Origin: Crocodylus rhombifer
Taxonomy: Eukaryota > Chordata > Crocodylia > Crocodylidae
Length of the DNA: 64,000 bases
Assembly (NCBI GenBank): GCA_038503035.1
Contig: JAVSML010025180.1
Location: 558,001 to 622,000, forward strand
Direction of reading: 5' to 3'
A program made the translations under genes and the position numbers. This document shows positions 41,601 through 53,600 of the stretch, in pieces (within the stretch, counting starts at the first letter, position 1; each line of letters starts with the position of its first letter). The notes under the pieces are model-generated. The model was not told the DNA's origin and did not search any database. It saw only the letters and a program-made list of their open reading frames with translations.

Positions 41601-44600
41601 ATAAGGACCAGATAGAAGTCCTGCTTTGGAAATCAGGAGATTACAAACTCTAAAAGGTAGTTTTGCTTCCTAGTTCTCCATTAATGCACCTTCAAACACC
41701 ACTTCGCTGTGAATTGTGTCCTCACACACTTCAGAAGAAGACCTTTTTCAAACTTGAGAGCTATTCTCTAGCTTAACCTAAATTGTACAGAGAGCAAGGG
41801 AGGAGCAGGTGAGGGGAGGGTGTTATCATGCAGGTCAGAAAGGTCCTTTGGCCTTCAAACTTAGGAGGGGAAGAACAAACCACGGGTTGCACATTCCTTA
41901 AGCAATTACTAGAAGATACTCAGAAAATGTAACAATGAATGTGGTATAAGAACCCATCTATAATTGAACCTGACAAAACAGGTATACCTTTTCTTTTCTT
42001 TTCCTTACCAATAATACTTTCTGTTGTATTAGACCTTGTTGTTTTGGGGGTAATGTTCATGCCAGAAGCTGCTGAATGCACATTTAAACCTTTGCCTACT
42101 GTTTGAAAACAAGAACATCCATTCAAACAGTTGTCAAATCATGGAATTGTATAGAAGTTTTTTGACAATGCAGTATGAACTATTTCATATAAGCTCTCCC
42201 ATATTTGCTTTGCCTCAAAGACTAAGGAACATTAGCCACAGAAGTATCTTGATAGTTATTTAATTGTTTTCAATCAGAGTAGTTTATGGGCAGAAAAAAA
42301 TCCAGAAATAATACCCAATTTCCCTTCATTTTACCTCATTCCAACACAAAGCTCTCAAGTTGTTTTTGCTTATTTGTCATGACTTAATTCTTAAGTATAG
42401 ACTACTAAACTGTTACTATAGTGTGTGAAAATCAGAGTATTTTAGGGGTCACAATGCATCCATTAATATATAGGTGCTTGAGCAATGCTCCTCAATAGAG
42501 CAGACTCCCAGATTCATCCATTTAATAGAGTTTGCATCCTGTTGTGCCTCTTGTGGTACCCATACCAGTAGTTCCTTGTGGAAATGCTGGCTTTAAACTG
42601 TAGACATTGAAGCCCTGAAAGTAGAAAATGCCTGAGAGACACTGAGTTTGGGCATCTTAGCCAGACTGTGCTGCTACAGATGGTTAAATAATGGAACAAA
42701 TCTTTCATTAACAACGTTTCTTTAAAATGTCAAATGCTGAAATCTGGAAAAACATGGACCACTTTTAGCTGGTTACAAGACAGCAACATTTTTAATTAAA
42801 AATTTATAAAATGTTTGTAGAAAATGTTCCATAGCAATTTAGAAAATGACCTGAGCAGCTCCAGCTCCCTAGCACTTCCAGGTTGGCTATGCCAAGTTCA
42901 TGCCAGCCTCATTCAAGGAGGAGAAACACAGACAGCACAGGTGGCTGTATATCTGTGGCAGGCAAAAATCACCCATCTCTGGAAACTCATGGAGCAAATC
43001 AGCCACAAAGGCCCCAGTCTGACTTACTTTCTAAATCTAAATAGACCCCACAACAAGATTTAAACAGGTAACTGTTTAATATTGATTTCCTTGCACCAAA
43101 TCATGAGGCGAGCTATGTACTTCTTCCATATACATCTGTTTTTAGTGGTCATGCTTTTTAGGGATAAACACTCAGGCTGTTGACAGATGTGGAGGGAAAA
43201 AACCAAAACAAAACAACGTGCTTTACTGGAAGCAGCAGCATGTTAGTTTGACTTGGCTCCCCAGTGTCTGTATAGATAGGACCCTTCAGTGGGGCTTTTG
43301 GGTGCTTTTACATAAAGCTTATTCAATCAGGTATTAGACAAAAGTACCAAAAAAGCCCTGCAGAAGAACCCAATCTATACAGACATTGGGTGAGCTGGGT
43401 CTAACTCATGTGATGCCTCTTCTGGGTGTGTGCTGCACTTGGCGCAAGGGAATGCACCTAGTTTAAAGTAAAGCCATTTGGGGTGGGGGGGTTTTACATC
43501 TATAAGCAGCCTCAGTTACTTAATGGCTTAATGTGAAATCCTGAGACTCCTCTCAGTCAAGGAGATAAATATGTAAATGTTAATGTGTTTTACCAGCACA
43601 TGTAAACAATAAAGTGTATGTTTGATAAAACATACTGGTTTTATAGACCAAAATTAACCTTATTTATTTTTTGTATTTAGATTTGAATTTCAGATACAGT
43701 TTTAACTTTAGCACTTACATATTTATTTTATTAGATTAAACACATTTTTTGATATCTTTCCAGGCATCTGGAAAAAAGAGAAAACACCATAATTTCTGAA
43801 GCTAGACAATATAAAGCACATTGTAGAGACAGTGTCAGGTAACTATACAGATTGTTTGAGAAAATAATATTACATTTCAGTACCATTTCATGTAGAGTAA
43901 ATGCTTGCTCTGGACATAACTAGTTTGCGTAAATATATAAGCAGAAAAATATAAGATCATCATAATGATCATCATAATGATAATATTCAAGTCAGCTGGT
44001 CCGGACGATCTCTACCCTAGAGTTCTAAAGGAATTGGCCAAGGTCATCACGGGACCCCTGGCACAGCTTTATGAGCATTCGTGGTGCTCTGGTATGGTGC
44101 CGGAGGACTGGAAGAGGGCCAACGTGGTTCCCATCTTTAAAAAAGGGAAGAAGGAGGACCCGGGAAACTGTAGGCCAGTTAGTCTTACCTTGATCCTAGT
44201 TGATCCTAGGCAAGCTGTTTGAGAAAATTATTCTGGCACACATCCATGAGGGGCCAGCAGGGGACTGCATGCTTAGGGGCAAGCAACACGGGTTCATCAG
44301 TGGCAGGTCCTGTCAGACCAACCTGGTGGCTTTTTACCATCAGATCACCATATCATTAGATGCAGGGGTAGCAGTGGACATAGTCTTCCTGGACTTCCGG
44401 AAGGCTTTCGACACTGTCTCTCACCCCGTTCTCATTAAGAAACTGGGGGGCTGTGGTGTCGACACCCACACAGTCAAATGGGTCGCCAACTGGCTGGAGG
44501 GCCGCACCCAGAGGGTGGTAGTGGATGGGTCCTTCTCAACCTGGAAGGACGTGGGCAGTGGGGTTCCGCAGGGCTCGGTCCTTGGGCCCGCACTGTTCAA

Positions 44601-47600
44601 CATCTTCATCAGTGACTTGGACGAGGGGGTAAAAAACACCCTGTTCAAATTTGCTGATGACACTAAGATGTGGGGGGATGTGGGCACACTAGAAGGAAAC
44701 AACAGGCTACAATCAGACCTAGACAGATTACAAGGGTGGGCGGATGACAATAGGATGGGATTCAACACAGACAAGTGCCAAGTGATGCACCTGGGGAGGA
44801 ACAACCAGCACCATACCTACAGGTTGGGGAACTCCCTTCTTGTCAGCACGGAGGTGGAAAAGGATCTTGGGGTCATCACTGACTCCAAGATGAACATGGG
44901 CCGGCAGTGTGGGGAGGCAGTTAGGAAGGCCAACCGCACCTTGGCACGCATCCACAGATGCATCTCAAGCAGATCCAAAGAGGTGATCCTCCCCCTCTAT
45001 GCGGCACTGGTCAGGCCGCAGTTGGAGTACTGCGTCCAGTTCTGGGCGCCACACTTCAAGAGGGATGTCGACAGCATGGAGAGGGTCCAGAGGAGGGCCA
45101 CTCGCATGATCAGGGGGCAGCAGGGCAGGCCCTATGAGGAGAGGCTATGGGACCTGAACCTGTTCAGCCTCCACAAAAGAAGGCTGAGGGGGGATCTAGT
45201 GGCCTGTTATAAACTAGTCAGGCGGGATCAGCAGGCACTGGGGGAGTCCCTGTTCCCCCGAGCACTGCCGGGAGTGACCAGGAATAATGGGCACAAGTTG
45301 GCAGAGGGTAGGTTTGGGCTAGATATCAGGAGGCACTACTTCACGGTCAGGGCGGCTACGATCGGGAACCAGCTTCCCAGAGAAGTGGTGCAGGCTCCTA
45401 CCCTGGGGGGTTTTAAGAGGATGTTAGATGAACACCTTGCTGGGGTCGTTTGACCCCAGTACTCTTTTCTGCCAAGCAGGGGGTCGGACTAGATGATCTA
45501 CTTAAGTCCCTTCCAACCCTAGAAACTATGAAACTAGGAAACTACAATCAAATAGTCCCACCTTCATGCATCTGATGTCCAGTAGCATTGCTGAATTTCA
45601 TGGTATTTGTTTCCTTATCTCTTGCAAGATTGTTCGCATACACAGCTATTGGCTTGATGAGTTCAAGGGCACCCAAGCATTGCAAGTTGTTACCATTCAG
45701 ATACAGATTGCTGTGACAAAAACACATTTATTTGATTTATGTTTCAAATTGAAACTTGTACTGCAACTTTCTTTCCTGCAGTGAGGTTATATTAAAACTC
45801 AAGTTACAGTGTTACAAAAAAAATTTTGCTACATTTTATCTTTGTTATCTTATCTTTATCAAGCAGACTTAAGGCTTTATAAGCTTGAATTGGATTTCAC
45901 TTGTTGACTTCACATGTTCCAAGGTTGATGGGTAAAATAAGAGGGATGTGTCAAAACTAAGTATGACTGAGCAGAAGTGTTGACAAAAGGAGGCAGATGT
46001 GGCTCTGAAGACTAACTCAGACTCAAAAGAGTGAGTCCCAGTCCTGAAGACATGCAAATATAGACAACCTTAGCTGTCATAGTATCCCCCTGACACCAGT
46101 GGAATGACTCATGCTTAAAGCTGAAGGTTTAAAGCAGGTGCATAAAATGCTCTGCAGGACCAGGAGTTTAATTTGACTTTCAGGTTGCCACTTTCATTGG
46201 GTTTGTTGTAGAAATGTTCAAAATCCTATATTGTGTCTAAAGGAGAAGGAAAGTAAAATGGCATGAAAACAACTTGCACAGAGTGAAGCTTGTTGCATAA
46301 TAAAATTCACTTTCTTTCATTTAGATGAAATGAAAAGGTGTGGTGGGCTATAAGGCTTTATCAGTTCTCCTAAATAAGTTCAGTACAGCATGCAGGGAAA
46401 TGAGCTCTAGCCAAAGCTAGCTAATCAACAAGCATAGGTCATACAAAGGTTACAGAAGGCTTATCAGGGATAATGAAAGCTTGATCAGCAAAAATGTCTA
46501 AGGCAGAAATAAGGCACTTAAGGATTTCTGAAGTCACTAACAAAATGGAGTGAAATGCCCTACCACACATCATTAATCAGTGGATTATAGATATGCTGCT
46601 CTTGAATTAGCCACAATTTTTTTTCTTATAATTTCTTCAATTAGACTTTTCCGAAATAAAAAAATCTGATAATTTCAGTACCACCCCTTCAGGCATATAC
46701 ATTTTGACAGCGTTGATTGCATGTCTTGTATTCTGTCCCTCATATTTATTATACCACCACGCCATTTTTCCCAACAAACTCAGATTTATAGGTAGCATCT
46801 TCTATCCTGTGCATGCCAGAGTCCAGTAAAGACAATTCTGAAAGTATGAAGTAAAGCATTCTTAAACCACATACCACAGATTATGTGTAAAAAGGGAATA
46901 GGGAACAATGATGGGACTGTCTAAAAGCAATGGAAATAGTGTAAATATACCAGTACTCAACATTTTTCTATAACATGCACTTCTAGAATTACAAAACAGA
47001 AAAGCATATTTTATTGCAGTATTTGTGAAATTGTATATTCAGGACTATATCATGCTGTCTGTGCTCCAGCTCTTTCAAAATTACAATTTTCTTCCAGCAA
47101 GACATGTCAACATTCAAAATCATGTTCTGCTTTTAAGTTTCAACCAAAAAAAGTCAAGATATCAATAATTTTAAAACAAAATTTTAAAAAAGTTGTAAAT
47201 CAGCTATGTTATAATGCTGAAATATTTTGGTTTTTTTAAATGAAATTATCCAATATTTTACATTTTGATTTCAGTCCAGAAAAAAAAAAAGAAATAAGAA
47301 AACATTTAGCAGATGTGTTAACAATTATACTTTTTGACAAGGCTTTTCCAGTCAAAATAGGACTTTCATCTGCTGATAACTCTCCCAACAGGGAAAGCCA
47401 ATACAGTAGACCCCATCAATATCTACGCCTCTTCTGCTACTGGTTTGGTAAGAAGGTCCAAAATACAGAGTATAATTCCATTTCTGAGGGCTTGGTGTGG
47501 CAGCTATTATATTCTCTTTTAACTACAATGCTTTTGAAGGAATAGGGAGATATAAAGCTAATTGTTGATATAATTAAATCTGTGCTTTTTGGCTAAGTAC

Positions 47601-50600
47601 ATGTGACGGGAATAGAGCAGGGCAAGAGGAAAGCCCCAAGAAAACCAAATGAGGGACCCCAGGTGCAGCAGGAAAATTGGCCAGAGCAGGAAACACACTG
47701 CCATGTTTCCATAGTGTGTGTTCCCTGTGGATTGGCAGAAGGAGCACATGGAAAGGTATTTCTCCCAGAGAGTGGCAGTCAAGAGAGGACTGTGACTGAT
47801 GGACTGAGGTGATGCTAGAAGTCTCCCTTGCTGACAGTGGCCAGTTGCCAGCAGTGGAAGAAGAAAGCGGATCCCCTAGGCACAGTGGTTGGAGGACCAC
47901 TGACAAGCTTCTGGACACGCTGTGCCAAGAATCACTCAAAGATGGCCAGATGAGGATTAAAGTGGTGGAGCCACTGAGAATCCATCTGTGAGTTTTCAGG
48001 GATAAAGCCCTGTTGCTGCTTTTATGTTCTTTTCTTTTCTGTTGTTTTTGGGGATCATCCTCCCCTCTTCTGGTGCCAGGTAAAGCAGCTTGAGGGAGAG
48101 GTCCCCTCATGGAAGGTGCTCAGAGGTTCTGACCCTGAGGAACTAAATCAAGGGAAAAACCCAGCAAAATGGTTTTTCATTTTTGTTTGATGGGCCAAGT
48201 CATCCTTAAAGGGGCTGACCTGAATTGATTGACCCAGGAACCTGTGATGCATTGACTTCAGGTGTGTTGGATTATCTATTTAATTATTTGATTAGAATTC
48301 TTAAAGGAGTAAGATGAGCTAGTTAACCCAGGAACCGGAGATGCCTTAGTTTATTTTTATTACACACTTGATTATTTGATTGACCTGGGACTGACCTGGA
48401 TTGATTAACCCAGGAATCCAGGAGAAATTTATTTAAGGTCATTGGTCTGGTGGAATATAGATGGACTGATCTCAGTTGATGGACCTACAAACCAAGGATT
48501 GGTTTGATTTAAAATGGCCTCAGGGGGCCTGAGTGAATGGATTTAAATGCCTTGGTATTTATTGGGTCCACCAGCACTTAGCTGCCAGTGGCATCAGGGT
48601 TATACAAAATTTGGACCCTAATGTGTGGCATCCAGAAAGTGGTAAGGGTCACGTATGAGGGAAGGTAGAGCCCCACAAAGAAACCCCTCCAAGAGGACCC
48701 ATCAGTATCCCCACCAACCCACACATCCAGCTCCCAATAGTTAAAGAACATCAAGATGTGGCAGGTGAGAAAAGAACATCAGAGATTGGTGGTGGCAGTA
48801 CTGTCTGGTGCCCCAACAGTGTACTCTGGTAAGACATCAAGTAGGCATGGGCCACAGCCATACAGCACCTATTTCTGACACTATAGACAGTCAAAAAGCC
48901 CAAAGCTGAATCAATTCAGTCTTCGCATATGAATCTAAGCTGTGTAGACTGAACCAATAAGCAAGTGAACAGCCATTCACTTTTGATTCCAGAAATGCAC
49001 CCACATGCCTGCAGTGGCCCACGCCAGAAGCTGGGGAAAGGAGAGGCTAGAGCACCCCACCCTGCTTGGCTGGGAAAGACAACTTGGGCCAAGGCTAGCC
49101 TGCCTACTCTGCAAGGGCAGTTTGCAGGGGAGGTGCAAAGCATCCTGGGATGCTGGGGGACTGTGAGTTAACTTGAATCTGGAGGGGATTTGGGACAGAA
49201 GTTCAATTACCTGATTTAACCTAAATCAGTTAAGTCTGATACAACCATCCGGGTTTATCTTAAACCAGTTTTGGCCATTTTGAAAGTGGTTTATGTTCAC
49301 TGAACTTGTTGTGTTACAAATTTGAACTGGTTTTCAATCACTTTTTCTGGTTTATGTGTCATTTCTGTCCCTAGCCTTTAAAGTATAAATTGAAAATTTA
49401 GTAAAGCTCAAGTTACAAAACAATGTGTGAGCTAACAATAACATTATCTTCTGGTAAAAAAAAAAAATTATAGGTCAAGTCAGAAAAAAAATGAGCAACT
49501 TCTTTAGAAAAGACGGAAGATGCAATCAACAAGCAAAATTAAATAAATTCAGAATGTTAATCTTACCAAATGGCAGTTTGGGCCACAATGGGGCCTAACT
49601 CTGTCCCACTTTCAGGTCCCAAATTGCAGTAGCATAGGCTGAGAGTTAAAAGTTTTCTGTTGCCCATTAAGCCAGAAACAAGTCCATTGATTCTTTTATC
49701 TCCAAACCTATAAAAGAGGTCCTTATATGTATGTGTTGACCACTGCCCCCTCCAGAGCACTTTTTCAAATCCTCAAGCATGTATTTAGAGATTATTTATA
49801 AGAAATCATCAGTTGGACAGAAGACCTCAGCAACCATCACCCTCCCTCCTGTTGCATAAGGGGTCATTTGTTTATTTGTTTAATCTGAGGAGCTGGCTAA
49901 ACAGTACCTCACCTCTGTCAGTAAATACCTTTTTCATCTTCATCTGACCAAGAGGCTGTGCTTTTTACTCTCAAATACAGAACAAGCAGTAGTGCTTATT
50001 TTCATTACCTGAAGATTAGGTTACTACGGTGAACCATATCTGTGGCTGACTGCAAGGTCTTATAAAAGGCTCACTTAATATATCAGGGTAGCTATTAGGG
50101 AAAATCAGACAAATGAGTTTGTATTACACTTAGGACTTGGCTGAGAGACTGCACCTCTCTTCATCATACTGTAACAGTTGCATTTGAAAAAAACGCTGCA
50201 GGTAGTCCTCAAGTTAAAAGTGGAGGCTCATTATAAAAGCTTTGATTGTGGGATCTCCTACCAGCATAGATTAAGTTGAGGCTCAATACACTGAAGTATT
50301 GAAGCAGGAGCTGTCTCTGTGCCAACCTTCTTTCAGCAACAGCGTCTGCCTACTGACTCAAGAGCATTCTTCCTGCACAAATCATCCCATACAAGAGAAT
50401 GCTATAAATAAAGACTTCTAGGAGACAGTTTCTGCTTTTCTTAATATTTTTTCCACCTCGATATTCCAGAGAGACACATTCAAAATGTTTCACTAGAAAG
50501 AGAGACCACTCGCATTCCAATTATTTTGTTACAAAACCAAAAACATTTTTTCGTGTAATTCAGTTTTTAGTAACATTAGTGAATTAGTAATGGCAATCTC

Positions 50601-53600
50601 TATCTGGGATTCAGGTGAGAAACAGAAATGTTAGAAAATGAGAAAGTGGGAGTGTCTACATGTGCATTAATGCGCAGTTGCTACTGTGCATTAAGGTTAG
50701 TACTTCTAATATGAGGTAGTAAATGCACTAGTGTGCAGTAACACTGTCTTGTGGTCTTTTCGTGACACTTAATGTACAGTAGACTAATTCTGTTCATTAG
50801 CATGGCTTTTACCATGACGCACCAATACATAGTAGAATTAGCCTACTGCACATTAAGTGTCTTCTGTAGATGTGCCAAATGAGGATGGAAATATACCCAT
50901 GAATGAATTTTCATTATGACGAATGAGGAATGTATAAATCATGGGATTGGAAGGCACCTCAAGGGTCATCTCATCCAACTTCCTGCATGGATGTTGCTCC
51001 TAAATCATCCCTATGCCAATCCAAACTCTTAAAAACCTCCAATGATGGAAATTCCACAACTTTCCTGGGCAGTTTATTCCACTACCTCACTGGTCTAGGC
51101 AGTGAAGATCTTCCTGATAGCAACTGGTAGTCTAAATCTGCTTTGCTGCAGTTTGAAACCGTTGCTTTGCATCCTGCCCTCTGCAGCAAGAGAGAACAAT
51201 TGTTCTTTCTCTTTATGGCAGCCTTTCAGATATTTGAAGACGGTTTTTGTGTCTGCCTTTAATTACCTGTTTTCCAAGCTAAACATGCCTGGTTCTCTCA
51301 ACTGTTCCTCATATGACTTGCCTTCCAAACCCTTTATCGTTTTTTTTAACCCACCCGAATGGGAACCAGTGTTTGTGGGTGAGGCTACATTTATATCAGA
51401 ATTGCTTTACCTTTCAGGGAACTCTGAACATAACAAGCACTGTTCAAACTCACACTTGCTTGCTTACTGGTATGAATGCAAAGCTCCTTTTTACTTACTT
51501 AGTATAATCCAGTACAATAGAGCTCAAGTTGCTGACAGGCAAAGCTGCTCCAAGTCGTTCCACAGACCATGCATCTATTACAGTATGTATGATTTCTAGG
51601 CTACAGAAAGGGTAGGTGGTACATCCATCCTGCTCCAAAAGCAGTGCCTGGTAATACAAAGTATGAATAAAAAGCAAGGCTTGTTACATAAAATCACACA
51701 CTTTAACAGGTGCAGTGTGTTCGGCTTTTTTGTGGGATGTTTTTTAACATTTTTAAACCTAATGTTTGTGTGCTACTAGTTAGTGTTGTGAAAGGTTCCA
51801 GACTGACAATCCTGGAGACAGATATATATCAAACACGGACATTGCGGACAGTAAGAGAACAGGTTTCTCATCATGAGTCACTGTTTAGCTTAGTGGGACT
51901 GCCCCACTGAGTTAATTCATCCATGCACTTGAATCTGTTAGCTTTTCTGCAAAGATGAACCCTGAGTTTATGGTGATGATTTTCATGTTGTGGATGCTTG
52001 TCCACTGAAAACTGGGTTTAGATCTCAAAACAATAAATAGCTGAATCATTTTGAGTATATTCAGTCTAAATGTCTTTGTTAGATATTTGAATGTATTAGC
52101 TGAATGTGCATATGAGAATCTAAACTTCTGTTTGTTAAATATGGGCATGTGTAAGGATGCTCTAAAGTTGCTTAGTCTGTCAATGTTGCTTTAAATTTCT
52201 ACTCCTTATACTATTGTTCATATTTTCATTTTACTTACAAGGTTTGCAATATCTTGATTGCTTAGCTGTATTCCCCAGACACAAAGTTCCTTTCCCAACA
52301 TATAACGTTCATCTCTAATTGTCCTTAGTAAGGGAGTGAGGGAGACTGGCTGCACATCTCCTTTTGAGTTCTCAGAGCTTGTAAGCACAAACTAGAAAAC
52401 AAAATAATTATATTTTGGTGTCAGAGTAAGCAAATATGCTGAAACATGCTATATTTCATAGATTTCATAGACATCAGGGCTGGAAGGGACCTCGGGAGAT
52501 CATCGAGTCCAGCCCCCTGCCCAAAGGGCAGGAAGTCAGCTGGGGTTGTAGGATCCCAGCAAGATAAGCATCCAATTTCAATTATATATTGAAGGTGATC
52601 TATTAATGCTGAAGTCAAAGGCCCTTAATGTAGTTCTATATGAGAACTGTGCAGAAAATGTTAAATCAGGGGCATCAGACATAGTTTGCATTCCAGGAGT
52701 TGCATCCAGGCCATGGAACTGCTGCATCCACCTGCTGGACTACTGTGGGAGTCACCAGAACTTGAGGGTGCAGCTGGGAGGGGCCAGGGAGTGGTCTGTT
52801 AGCAACTCTAGGGCCCTTGGGCCCTAGCAGACTTGGTGATCAATGGCAGGAAGGTAAGTGAGGTCTGACAAAGCCCTGACTACCCTTTGGCCACTTTGCA
52901 CATTGCCACCATGGCAGTCTCCAGCTCTTCAGCCACCACCACTGTATGCTCCATGCTGGGCAACATGAGTCAGCAACAGCAGCTCCAGTTCTGACATAGG
53001 GCACACAGCAGGAGATGGAGCTGCCACTGCCACATGCACCAGGCAGAAGCTGGATCCACTGTGGTCTTCATCTAACTGGGGCAGCATGTGAGTTTGACAC
53101 CCCTGTCTTAAATAACTATGGTAAAAGGGACGCACTGCACATTGTACACTTTGAAAGTAGATTTTTTTCCACCTTCTGCTTTTGTGTTTTGCATATCCAG
53201 ACCTGCTTACTGATTGGTCTTGTTCACTGTACAAAAACAGGTGATTTTTATATGGCTGCAGCTCTAGCCTTGGCACCAGAAATAGAATCTATAGAATAAC
53301 TGTAGGAAGTGTAGGCATTTCTACTACTGCATCTCCTAACCTTGCAGCCTGGAAGGAATTATTTTACTGCCTAGAGTATTCTGTGTCCCATGGAAATATA
53401 AAGAAAAAAATCTGAAATTTTTTGAGCTTTAATGTTCCTTTGGCTCCAATGAACTTCTGTTGTGGGAGATCACCAAGGTAATTCTATTAGAAAATATCAC
53501 AGCATATAGCAGTGCCCGCAGTGGAACACTGGGATCATCCTTCTTGTGTTTATATAGACCAGACAGGCATCTAACAACTTTTATTGTAGCATTTGCAAGC

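Noticed and set aside
47574..48110. 178-codon minus-strand frame
   Set aside because: Lies in a repeat-like block. No domain recognised and does not fit LRR exon phases.
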